From G965267605 sp965267605 (GTDB taxonomy: Bacteria > Bacteroidota > Bacteroidia > Flavobacteriales_E > Vicingaceae): a DNA stretch of 64,000 nt. Shown piece by piece: positions 52,779-61,001 of this stretch. Positions within the stretch are counted from its first letter, which is position 1; every line of letters begins with the position of its first letter. Under the pieces are notes generated by a model. The model was not told the origin of the DNA and searched no databases. It saw only the letters and a program-made list of their open reading frames with translations. A program made the translations under genes and the position numbers. The DNA lies in NCBI GenBank assembly GCA_965267605.1, contig OZ254088.1, forward strand, positions 806,001 through 870,000, given 5' to 3'.

Positions 52779-52807
52779 TGCAACCTTTTGAGGGTGGATT
52801 ACATCTT
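52779..52807 (+). promoter_or_regulatory. ECF-like promoter TGCAAC-N17-CATCTT
   Basis: Same element and spacing as at 51036, with a shared TGCAACCTTTTG block, 31 bp before the ATG at 52839. Confidence 0.55.
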
Positions 52808-52838
52808 ATTGTTAAATGATTATTTAACTCTCTCTACA

Positions 52839-54437
52839 ATGAAAACTACTCTCAAAACTCTCTCAATGCTTGCCTTGATTTTAATCACCTGGGCAGGCTC
52901 AATCAAAGCAACAAATGCACATTCCGTACAGGTTGCTTATTGTGCTACATGTGATGCCAAACTCAGGTTATATATAGAGCATTGGCACGGTACGGAAGAT
53001 CCGGCAACAACATCTATGACCATTGATGTAACCGTAGCCGGAAATACGACCAGTTACACGGGTTCACCCCTGGATACAATACACAATAGACCATTCAGCC
53101 AGTTGCCTAAGTGTGCGACTCCACTTACAGTACTTGCAGCATGCCCGAATACAGCAAATACGTACAACGATTGGGTGATCTATGACTTTCCCAATATTCC
53201 CTGTAACACAGACATTGTGGTTACAGTTGTGCAAGGACATACTGTGTTTACTACCGATGGTTGTGGCTACATGCCAGCTGCTTCGGATACATTTCAGATT
53301 CCATGTGGAGCGATCGGCCATGCGAACTTTATTCCACCGACCAATTTCCCTCTATGTGCCAGTGATTCCCATATTTTTGTGAATACATCAACGCCACCTC
53401 AATTGAACACATTCGTCTGGGACTTTGGGCACCCGAGTGGTTATGACACCTCTTATGCCAAAAACCCCAAGTGGAAATTCCCTGGTGGAGGGACGTACAA
53501 CGTCACACTTTCCGTAGGGGATTCTCTGGGTTGTTTTGATGATACCACTATAGCGGTAACCATTGAAGATGCACCCATACCGAATTGGGATTGGACCATG
53601 GGCTGTGCACCGGATTATGCAACCATGTTTCACGACTCTTCCTGGATTGCTTCGGGGGGAATATCAAGGTACTTCTGGGATTTTGGAATACCGGGTGCGG
53701 ACCATGATACGGCAGCTATTCCAAATCCATCATGGACATACCCGCATGGCGGACAATATGATGTAACCCTGCATTTGTGGTCACAAAACGGATGTTACGA
53801 TTCACTCCAGCAAACGATACGGATAGGCAACCAGCCGTGGGCTGCCGCAACGTGGGATACCGTGTGTTGGGAAAAGGGCGTGCCTTTCCATGATTTGTCT
53901 ACGATTATACCCCAGGGTAACCTGGCCTCTTGGTCATGGGATTTCGGTGATGGAAATACATCTACTGATCGCAGTCCGGTGCACAAGTACGAATACGCAG
54001 GTCTGTACAATGTAAAGATGCTGGTTACAAGCGCTACCGGGTGTAAGGATTCAGTTACTATGCTCGTGGAAACTTACTATGAGCCTCCTATGGTGGAGCC
54101 GAATGTATTTACACCTAATGGTGACGGCAAGAACGATAATTACGTGATTCCGGAGATAGATCTGCACAGTGACTACCTGAAGTACAGAGGTAGTGTGGAA
54201 GAAGATCAGAAGATGGAGATATGGGTATACAATCGATGGGGTAGAGAAGTGCTCCACTCCGATAAATATGATAATTCCTGGAATGGTAAGAACAAGTCGG
54301 GCAAACGCCTGGATGATGGCACGTACTATTACATTATTAAGTACAATACCTATTGTTATCCAGATGACGGGTTAACATCTGAAGAATCAACGGTAAAGAT
54401 TCACAAAGGAAATGTAACACTGATTGACGGTAAATAA
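52839..54437 (+). CDS. T9SS type B PKD surface protein, paralogue 2
   Basis: 532 residues from ATG 52839 (MKTTLKTLSMLALILITWAG); the open frame from 52710 starts inside a terminator and is rejected. Same layout as paralogue 1: HSVQVAYCATCDAKLRLYIE domain, three PKD units (TFVWDFGHPSGYD, RYFWDFGIPG, SWSWDFGDGNTS) and a type B sorting domain (EPNVFTPNGDGKNDNYVI, WVYNRWGREVLHS). Protein identity with paralogue 1 is high, but codon choice has drifted, so the duplication is not recent. Two variants of one surface fibre or adhesin is the simplest reading. Confidence 0.92.
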   Translation: MKTTLKTLSMLALILITWAGSIKATNAHSVQVAYCATCDAKLRLYIEHWHGTEDPATTSMTIDVTVAGNTTSYTGSPLDTIHNRPFSQLPKCATPLTVLAACPNTANTYNDWVIYDFPNIPCNTDIVVTVVQGHTVFTTDGCGYMPAASDTFQIPCGAIGHANFIPPTNFPLCASDSHIFVNTSTPPQLNTFVWDFGHPSGYDTSYAKNPKWKFPGGGTYNVTLSVGDSLGCFDDTTIAVTIEDAPIPNWDWTMGCAPDYATMFHDSSWIASGGISRYFWDFGIPGADHDTAAIPNPSWTYPHGGQYDVTLHLWSQNGCYDSLQQTIRIGNQPWAAATWDTVCWEKGVPFHDLSTIIPQGNLASWSWDFGDGNTSTDRSPVHKYEYAGLYNVKMLVTSATGCKDSVTMLVETYYEPPMVEPNVFTPNGDGKNDNYVIPEIDLHSDYLKYRGSVEEDQKMEIWVYNRWGREVLHSDKYDNSWNGKNKSGKRLDDGTYYYIIKYNTYCYPDDGLTSEESTVKIHKGNVTLIDGK

Positions 54438-54456
54438 TTAGCCTTGTTTACATGCG

Positions 54457-54487
54457 AAAGGCGGGTCTTAGAACTCGCCTTTCTTTA
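54457..54487 (+). terminator. terminator of PKD paralogue 2
   Basis: Stem AAAGGCGGG/CTCGCCTTT (one G-T pair) with an 8-nt loop, then TCTTTATTT. Confidence 0.8.
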
Positions 54488-54614
54488 TTTCACCCTTCAG
54501 TGTAAGAATTGAGATGAAAAGTGCATCTAAAAGGAGAGGACAGAACATTGATTTGCTTAACCAGACTCTACAGTTGGGTGTTTATAACTTTTTTTAAATA
54601 AACCAGTTAGGCCG

Positions 54615-54643
54615 TGCAACTATATGCAATTTTGGTGCGTCTG
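54615..54643 (+). promoter_or_regulatory. third ECF-like promoter TGCAAC-N17-CGTCTG, with no gene behind it
   Basis: TGCAAC at 54615, 17 bp, CGTCTG at 54638: the same layout as at 51036 and 52779. No convincing reading frame follows before the hairpin at 54803. Confidence 0.45.
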
Positions 54644-54649
54644 TTAAGT

Positions 54650-54828
54650 AGATAAAAGAGGCAGATACGCAGGTTTAACTGTATTGGTATATTTGCCGCG
54701 TTGTTTGAATTACTGTAGCGCTGAGCGCGATAAGATATTAAAGACGCTATCGTCTGGATTAATAACATTTAAGTTAATTCAGCATAGTTTATCCACACGA
54801 GAAAAGGGAGCCATTGGCTCCCTTTGTC
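54650..54828 (+). ncRNA. candidate small RNA
   Basis: Inferred only from an ECF-like promoter at its start and a strong hairpin at its end, in a 360-bp gene-free stretch. The interior has short dyads (for example around TAGCGCTGAGCGCGATA) but no recognised RNA family. It may instead be the decayed remains of a third PKD paralogue leader. Confidence 0.25.
54803..54828. terminator. bidirectional terminator
   Basis: Perfect 10-bp stem AAAGGGAGCC/GGCTCCCTTT with loop ATT. It can end the DUF1573 gene on the backward strand and any forward transcript from 54650. Confidence 0.8.
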
Positions 54829-54850
54829 GTTTCAAATATTTTGGTGTTTC

Positions 54851-55489
54851 CTAATTGCCTCCGAGGCTCACAGGAGTGCCGTCATTCGGAATCTGCTTTA
54901 CATCTGGACTACCAGTACCAGGTTTAACGAAAGCAGAGATTTTAAGTACCGTAGAAGAAGGATCAGTATTCGCAACAAGTGTTACTTCCTTATGCTGTTG
55001 ATTCTCCTGCTTGCCAGGACTATAAACAACTTTGATCTCACTGCTTCCGCCTGGAGGGATAGGCTCCTTAGGGTATTCTGGAACAGTACATCCGCATGAG
55101 CCGGTTGCACTTGTAATGATCAAAGGCTCCGTACCTGTGTTGGTAAACTTAAAGTTGTGCTTGTTCTCCGTATCCTGATTTATTTCTCCAAAATCGTGAG
55201 ACATCTCCGCAAACTGCATAGTGGTTGTTGGTCCAGGAGGTGGCTGATTAGCCAACTTAGCTTGTTCTTCCGGACTTAGCTGTACATTATCCTGGTTGCC
55301 GAATGGGTTATTTCCGCCACCATGATTATGCCCATCACTAGGGTTCGCAAATTTATTCTCGGTGCTGAAAGCATCCGGATCTTCATCATCACTGCTGCTT
55401 CCGCCACCACTAAAGGTGTTGATTCCCATAAAAAGCGCGATCAAAGCCAACAGGCCAACCTTCGCGAATTCTAAATTCTTTTGTTCCAT
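54851..55489 (-). CDS. DUF1573 envelope protein
   Basis: 212 residues: N-terminal TM/signal helix (VGLLALIALFMGINTF), a disordered Gly/Asn/His-rich linker, then a DUF1573 immunoglobulin-like domain (about 92-190): MSHDFGEINQDTENKHNFKFTNTG, IITSATGSCGCTVPEYPKEP, GGSSEIKVVYSPG. The conserved SCGC Cys pair is present. Role unknown in general; periplasmic, membrane-anchored. A -7 box lies at 55513 and a terminator at 54803. Confidence 0.88.
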   Translation of the reverse strand: MEQKNLEFAKVGLLALIALFMGINTFSGGGSSSDDEDPDAFSTENKFANPSDGHNHGGGNNPFGNQDNVQLSPEEQAKLANQPPPGPTTTMQFAEMSHDFGEINQDTENKHNFKFTNTGTEPLIITSATGSCGCTVPEYPKEPIPPGGSSEIKVVYSPGKQENQQHKEVTLVANTDPSSTVLKISAFVKPGTGSPDVKQIPNDGTPVSLGGN

Positions 55490-55512
55490 TACTTCCGTGA
55501 ATTAAGAGAGTT

Positions 55513-55520
55513 CAAATATA
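55513..55520 (-). promoter_or_regulatory. -7 box TATATTTG of the DUF1573 gene
   Basis: Exact TAnnTTTG match, 23 bp before the ATG at 55489. Confidence 0.6.
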
Positions 55521-55527
55521 ATAATCA

Positions 55528-57105
55528 CTACTTGTAGCTAAGACCCGCTTTCTTAAAGGTATTGTCCTCGATGATTTCAATGGCCTTTTCACAAGTCTTA
55601 TCCAAATCATTTATGATGGAGTAGTAAGCACTCGCATCCCATATAGGACGTGCGATAAGTGCTTTTAGTTGCGCCTTCATCATAGGTTTCGATCTGTTGT
55701 AGTCTTTTTCATCAAGCTCAACCTTTTTAGACGCAGCGTAATCTGTGAATTCCTTCATGAAGGCGTCATCAGCTTTCCAGCCAACTTTAAACGCTTCAAA
55801 CGTGCTGTATTTGGCTTTGATCTCTTCTCTGTGTGCATCCAGATAAACAAAGGTGAAATCGTTCATGATACCCTTTCTTACCACACTACTGTAGTATTTC
55901 GAGTTGTACGTGGTATCTAATCCAACAAAGTAGTCAGGCATGATACCACCGCCACCGTATACTACCCGTTTGTTGGGCGTGTAGAACTTCAGTGAGTCTG
56001 GGAAGTTGATGCTATCCTGATGCATCAATTCTCCACTCTTGAATCGCTTCTGAAGATCCTTGTAGTATTCTTCCTTGCCACCTTCATATGATTTCTGAAT
56101 ACATCTTCCAGTAGGTGTGTAGTATCGAGCAGTTGTAAGACGCACCATGGATCCATCGGGTAGGGGCATAGGTTTTTGCACCAATCCTTTCCCAAACGAC
56201 CTTCTTCCAACGATCAGGCCTCTGTCATGATCCTGTACGGCACCGGAAACAATCTCGCTGGCCGAAGCTGAACCTTCATCTATCAATACCACGAGCTTAC
56301 CTTTTTCAAACAAACCTCTGCCAGTAGCAACAAGGTTCCTTCTGTCCTGATGCACCCCTTGCGTATAGACAATCAATTTCTTGTCGCTTAGCAATTGATC
56401 TGCCAGGTGTTCTGCAGTTCTAAGATATCCTCCACCGTTTCCACGCAGATCAATAACCAGGTGCTTCATGCCTTCACCTTTGAGTTTGATAAGTCCTTCG
56501 ATGAATTCATCCGCTGTCTTGCGGGCAAACCGATTTACCTTGATATATCCGATTTCAGGTGTCATCATGTATGAAGCATCGACACTGTAAATTGGAATCT
56601 TGTCTCGTGTGATCGTGAAGTCCAAAAGTTCTTTCTCACCTCTTCTGTAAATACCCACATTTACCTTGGTGCCTTTTTTGCCACGCAGCAACTTCATTAC
56701 ACCACTGTTTTTGATACCAGTACCGGCCATCTTGTCGTAATTCACCTCCACGATTCTATCTCCGGAACGGATACCAAGTTTTTCGGAAGGGCCTCCTGGA
56801 ATAGGTGATACGACCATTACCGTATCGTCAACAATATTGAACTGCACGCCAATGCCATCAAAATTCCCGACCAGAGGCTCGTTCATTCTTCTAACCTCAT
56901 CTGCCGGGATGTATACGCTATGAGGATCAAGCTCTTTCAGCATGCCTCGAATGGCATCGTCAACAATCTTGTCTTCATTTACCGTATCTACGTACTGGTA
57001 TTTGACGGCACGCAGCAAAGCGCTGAGTTTTTCATATCCCTTCGACTGGGCACTCACTGCTCCGGAAAGCAGAATGGCCAATCCTAGTCCAATAAATCTG
57101 TTCAT
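55528..57105 (-). CDS. S41 C-terminal processing peptidase
   Basis: 525 residues from ATG 57105 (GTG 57114 possible). Signal peptide (MNRFIGLGLAILLSGAVSAQ), PDZ domain (about 75-160: FDGIGVQFNIVDDTVMV, SEKLGIRSGDRIVEVN), then the S41 protease fold: VIDLRGNGGGYLRTAEHLAD, the catalytic Ser in DEGSASASEIVSGAVQD and Lys in RRSFGKGLVQ. A helical C-terminal extension follows. Ctp enzymes trim periplasmic proteins and peptidoglycan-linked targets. Monocistronic or with the DUF1573 gene downstream. Confidence 0.93.
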   Translation of the reverse strand: MNRFIGLGLAILLSGAVSAQSKGYEKLSALLRAVKYQYVDTVNEDKIVDDAIRGMLKELDPHSVYIPADEVRRMNEPLVGNFDGIGVQFNIVDDTVMVVSPIPGGPSEKLGIRSGDRIVEVNYDKMAGTGIKNSGVMKLLRGKKGTKVNVGIYRRGEKELLDFTITRDKIPIYSVDASYMMTPEIGYIKVNRFARKTADEFIEGLIKLKGEGMKHLVIDLRGNGGGYLRTAEHLADQLLSDKKLIVYTQGVHQDRRNLVATGRGLFEKGKLVVLIDEGSASASEIVSGAVQDHDRGLIVGRRSFGKGLVQKPMPLPDGSMVRLTTARYYTPTGRCIQKSYEGGKEEYYKDLQKRFKSGELMHQDSINFPDSLKFYTPNKRVVYGGGGIMPDYFVGLDTTYNSKYYSSVVRKGIMNDFTFVYLDAHREEIKAKYSTFEAFKVGWKADDAFMKEFTDYAASKKVELDEKDYNRSKPMMKAQLKALIARPIWDASAYYSIINDLDKTCEKAIEIIEDNTFKKAGLSYK

Positions 57106-57225
57106 CACGTTCACGTGTTTTATTAAAAATACCGAAATCAGCAGGATTCGGTTACCGGAATGGCGTTAAAGATTGTTAACCATTCAACCTTTAGATGACT
57201 TCCGGTATTTCATTCCATACAACGG

Positions 57226-58242
57226 TCAAGGACTCCTTTTGTTCCAAAACAGTTCGAAGTATACGGGGAGATGGTCTGAGTAGCCTCCAGCATAGTTTTT
57301 TCCCTTGTAAGTTCTACTTGGGCCACCGGTTGCCTTATCAATCAGGTAAGGACGTTTATGCACCTTCGCAAAGTCGATCTTGGTATAGAACTTATTGTTG
57401 TTCCAGTTCATCATGGAATGACTTACAATCAGGTGATCCAGAAGATTCCAGTTACCCTTGTACATATATGAACCAATGGTATCTGAATAGAACTTGGGAA
57501 GTAGATGATAGAATCCCTTCTGAAACAACGGTCGATGAATTTTCACATTCAATGTATCTGCTATACTGGCGTTGTCCGGATAATCATTGAAGTCGCCCAT
57601 GATCATGATGCGCGCATTGGGATCAACATCATGCACGCTTTTAATATGAGCCCTCAACGTCTGCGCAGCTTCAATTCTCTTGAATTCACTCTTCTCAGCA
57701 CCCCCTCTTCTGGACGGCCAATGATTTACATAAATGTGGACAACTACACCTTTACGCAGCTGTGCCCTCACGTATAGGATGTCTCTGGTCTTGATCTTAG
57801 GGTCTTCAAAAACTACGGTAATGGCTTCATGAGAAATGACCTCAACTTCTTTCTTTCGGTAAAGCAGGGCAACGTCAATACCCCTTACATCGGGACTCTC
57901 TTCGTGAATAATGCCATAATCCTCTTTCTTGAGCCGATCGTGAGCAATCAGATCTTCCAATACCTTCCGATTCTCTACCTCACATAGACCAATGATCTCG
58001 GGTAAGTCCTTCTTATCAATGTCTTCAATCACCTCACTGATGTGGTCCAGCTTCTTCTTGTAGCGTGATTTACTCCATTTTTTGGCACCATTCGGAGTGA
58101 ACTCATCGTCCAGCTTCACACTGTCGTTTTTTGTATCGAAGAGGTTCTCCACATTGTAGAACATCACGGTGTAGTGTTTCTTCTTCTGGGCAGCGCACAG
58201 GAAGGGAGTACATACTAGAAAAATGAGCATCAAACGCTTCAT
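57226..58242 (-). CDS. secreted endonuclease/exonuclease/phosphatase-family protein
   Basis: 338 residues from ATG 58242 (signal peptide MKRLMLIFLVCTPFLCAAQ); the frame is open further upstream but would overlap the PBP gene. EEP motifs: VMFYNVENLFDT (metal Asn/Glu), PEIIGLCEVENRKVL, VHIYVNHWPSRRGG, IMIMGDFNDYP, DHLIVSH and a final GGYSDHLPVYF with the catalytic His. It may be a nuclease or phosphodiesterase in the periplasm. Last gene of the fadD-60579-pbpC cluster (4 bp after pbpC). Confidence 0.87.
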   Translation of the reverse strand: MKRLMLIFLVCTPFLCAAQKKKHYTVMFYNVENLFDTKNDSVKLDDEFTPNGAKKWSKSRYKKKLDHISEVIEDIDKKDLPEIIGLCEVENRKVLEDLIAHDRLKKEDYGIIHEESPDVRGIDVALLYRKKEVEVISHEAITVVFEDPKIKTRDILYVRAQLRKGVVVHIYVNHWPSRRGGAEKSEFKRIEAAQTLRAHIKSVHDVDPNARIMIMGDFNDYPDNASIADTLNVKIHRPLFQKGFYHLLPKFYSDTIGSYMYKGNWNLLDHLIVSHSMMNWNNNKFYTKIDFAKVHKRPYLIDKATGGPSRTYKGKNYAGGYSDHLPVYFELFWNKRSP

Positions 58243-58246
58243 AGCA

Positions 58247-60568
58247 CTAATTAACGATTTCAAAATGCTTTCGCATAATGTTGCCCGCCTGGTCAACTAC
58301 CACCAACCGGTGTTCACCTTTAGCAGGGGATAAATGCAATTGGTGCTGTCCTGAAGTTTGGCCAACAAATTCATCGTCCAGGTGCCAGAACAGTTCCGCA
58401 TCTTTTTCCTGATGGGCAATTTCGAATACTACTGCACCTTTCGTGCCATCCATTTCACGAGGAATAAAGATCTGCGAAGCATTTCTGGGATAGATGAGCT
58501 GCATCACTTGTGATTCATCCATACCACATCCTACTTTGAATGGTGGTTTCGACTTGTACCCGGGATGTTTGATCTTATAGTAATAGGCTACGGCAGGAGG
58601 GAGGACTAGCCATGAGACCGCCTGCATTTCATTGAGATCCGCGCAGGTGGTTGTAAGCTGAACAGAATGGTCGTGGCTCACATTCAGTGTCTGGTGATAC
58701 GGACAAGGTTCACTTCTCGACCCGACATCACAGATCAAAGCTGTATCCGTGGCATTGCAATGCGGTCCTGGCAACATGCCGCTTGCACTGCACACCTGGA
58801 GTTTCTTCATTTCATCAAACGGGGGCTCAAACCAGCTTGTCTTGTCCAAAGCGCGGAATAGATCAAACATGATGGGGGCAGCAGCTGAAACGCCTGTAAG
58901 TCCTGGTCTGCCTTCACCATCCGCATTTCCTACCCAAACAGCTACAACGTACTCCGGTGTGGTGCCAATGCTCCACGCATCTCTAAACCCAAAACTGGTT
59001 CCGGTTTTCCACGCGATTTTCTGCGTAGAAGCAAAGTACTCCCAGCCCAATTCCTGTTCCGGGCGGTTAACGTTTTGAAGGGCATCAAACGTAAGGTAGA
59101 TAGAAGAAGCATTTAGTATTCTGGAACCAAATACTTCTGTGCGTTGGAACTTTGCATCGGCTTCATAGTGCAAGCTGTGAAAGGTTTCGTTGCTATACTC
59201 ACCATTATAAGTGTTCAACGTTCTCGCCATACTGGCATAGGCTCCCGCCAGTTCCCAGACCGTGCTTTCACCACCACCAAGAATCAAAGAGAGCCCGTAA
59301 TGTGATGCGCTCTTATCTATGGTTTTCAATCCCAGTTTTACCAGCTTTGAACGAAACCGGTCAATACCATAATCCTGAAGCATTCTAACCGCAGGAATAT
59401 TCAGCGATCTGGACAAGGCTTTATCAGCTGGTACCGCACCATCGTAACGAAGATTGAAGTTCTTGGGCGAGTAACCTCCGATGAATGTGGGGATGTCGTA
59501 GATCAATGTTTTAGGCAGTAATTCTCCAGCTTCCTGCATAGACGCATATAACATGGGCTTGAGGATGCTGCCAGTGCTTCGTCTGGCCATGATTACGTCA
59601 ACGTCATTGCCATGGTCTTCCGTAGCTCTGGAGGTATTGCCTACATAGGCCAGCACCTTGCCTGTTTTAACATCTGCAATCAGCGCTGCAGCGTTGTATA
59701 TGTGATTGGAAGCTTGCAGTTGGTAACTATGCCTGTTTACAATGTTGGAAGCCTGCTCCTGAAGAGCAAAGATCACCGTGGTTTTGATGCGTTCTCCGGG
59801 GTGTTCTTTAGCCGATCGGTTAAGTAGGTGTGGCGCTATCTGTGGTAGCCGTTTAACTTTCCCTGGAATGGGTTCGGCCTTAGCAAGGGCTTTGGTTTCA
59901 TCATCCAGCGAAAGCTTATCAATTAATCTGTTCCTTTTAGACAACAAGGTAGCTTCGTTCTTGCCCGGGAATACCAGTGAAGGAGCATTGGGCAGCACGG
60001 CAAGTGAAGCGTACTCACCATGTGATAGCTTACCCGGGGCCAATGAGAAATAACGCCAACTGGCAGCTTCGAGACCTACGATGTTTCCTCCGTAAGGTGC
60101 ATGGCTGGCATACAGTCGCATGATATCATCTTTCGAGTATTGCCATTCAACCGCAATGCTCTGGAAGAGTTCTATGATCTTTTCGAAGACTGTTCTGGAC
60201 TGTCCCTTTCTGCTCATTCTTACAACCTGCATGGTAAGTGTGCTACCACCACTCACCACTGTGCCCGCTTCCACGTTCTGTTTCATGGCCCTTGCAAACC
60301 CAAGCGGATCAAAACCGGTGTGACTTAGGAAGCGTTTGTCTTCAAATCCTTTGATGGCATTTTGGAAACCTTCGGGCACAGTATCCATCAATGGGAATCT
60401 CCACTGTCCATCAGCAGCAATGCGCGCGTCTAGCAACACCCCGTTGGCATCCTCGATAACTGTGGAGTAGGGGTCGTTGAATCTGGCCACTGGCCAGAGT
60501 GAAATGAAAAGGGTGAAAAATAAAATTGGCCACCAAAAGAGTAGGTGGCCAATCCTGAAATTCTTCAT
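58247..60568 (-). CDS. pbpC: penicillin-binding protein 1C
   Basis: 773 residues. N-terminal TM helix, GT51 glycosyltransferase (about 55-230: FEDKRFLSHTGFDPLGFARA, GGSTLTMQVVRM), transpeptidase with SxxK in RSTGSILKPMLY, SxN in RSLNIPAVR and KTG in AWKTGTSFGFRD, and a C-terminal BiPBP_C domain (about 680-773). It polymerises and cross-links peptidoglycan. The usual partner alpha-2-macroglobulin gene is not adjacent. Ten bp behind the 60579 gene. Confidence 0.94.
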   Translation of the reverse strand: MKNFRIGHLLFWWPILFFTLFISLWPVARFNDPYSTVIEDANGVLLDARIAADGQWRFPLMDTVPEGFQNAIKGFEDKRFLSHTGFDPLGFARAMKQNVEAGTVVSGGSTLTMQVVRMSRKGQSRTVFEKIIELFQSIAVEWQYSKDDIMRLYASHAPYGGNIVGLEAASWRYFSLAPGKLSHGEYASLAVLPNAPSLVFPGKNEATLLSKRNRLIDKLSLDDETKALAKAEPIPGKVKRLPQIAPHLLNRSAKEHPGERIKTTVIFALQEQASNIVNRHSYQLQASNHIYNAAALIADVKTGKVLAYVGNTSRATEDHGNDVDVIMARRSTGSILKPMLYASMQEAGELLPKTLIYDIPTFIGGYSPKNFNLRYDGAVPADKALSRSLNIPAVRMLQDYGIDRFRSKLVKLGLKTIDKSASHYGLSLILGGGESTVWELAGAYASMARTLNTYNGEYSNETFHSLHYEADAKFQRTEVFGSRILNASSIYLTFDALQNVNRPEQELGWEYFASTQKIAWKTGTSFGFRDAWSIGTTPEYVVAVWVGNADGEGRPGLTGVSAAAPIMFDLFRALDKTSWFEPPFDEMKKLQVCSASGMLPGPHCNATDTALICDVGSRSEPCPYHQTLNVSHDHSVQLTTTCADLNEMQAVSWLVLPPAVAYYYKIKHPGYKSKPPFKVGCGMDESQVMQLIYPRNASQIFIPREMDGTKGAVVFEIAHQEKDAELFWHLDDEFVGQTSGQHQLHLSPAKGEHRLVVVDQAGNIMRKHFEIVN

Positions 60569-60578
60569 GTGGTTAAGA

Positions 60579-61001
60579 TCATTTCTCCATGATCACCTCT
60601 TTACTGTCATTGGTGATCCCCTTCTTAACGGTTTGATCAATGGCCTTATTATTCTGTGGCTTAAGGTAAGCGACAATATCATTTTTGCCCATTGGATTGA
60701 TCTTAATTGATTTGGCATACGGTTCGAAACCAACAACGTTGATCTGAAGCATAACAGAACCTGCAGCAGAATGGTCCAACTGCATGTTTGCATTGCCCAA
60801 TAAATCAGTCTTCGCTTCTGCGATCTGACTTCCATTGTCATTGATTACCTGTACTGGGACAGAAGCAACGAAATTGGAGTTGTTGTTATTCTTTACGGAA
60901 ACATTAAGTGCAATCTTTCCTTTTTCCTGTTGTGCCATTGCTGGCATCGATCCTGCTATCACAAGCAGCAATACGATAGAGAGATTTAGTAGTTTTTTCA
61001 T
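60579..61001 (-). CDS. small secreted protein with Ig-like fold, unknown
   Basis: 140 residues with a signal peptide (LSIVLLLVIAGSMPAMAQ). The mature part (KIALNVSVKNNNNSNFVASV, AEAKTDLLGNANMQLDHSA, VMLQINVVGFEPYAKSIKI) resembles carboxypeptidase-regulatory-like or SpaA-type domains. Between the acyl-CoA synthetase (ATGA overlap) and pbpC (10-bp gap), so it belongs to one operon. Function unknown. Confidence 0.75.
   Translation of the reverse strand: MKKLLNLSIVLLLVIAGSMPAMAQQEKGKIALNVSVKNNNNSNFVASVPVQVINDNGSQIAEAKTDLLGNANMQLDHSAAGSVMLQINVVGFEPYAKSIKINPMGKNDIVAYLKPQNNKAIDQTVKKGITNDSKEVIMEK

Noticed and set aside
52710..52838. N-terminal extension of PKD paralogue 2
   Set aside because: It would start inside a perfect terminator and run through the palindrome and promoter.
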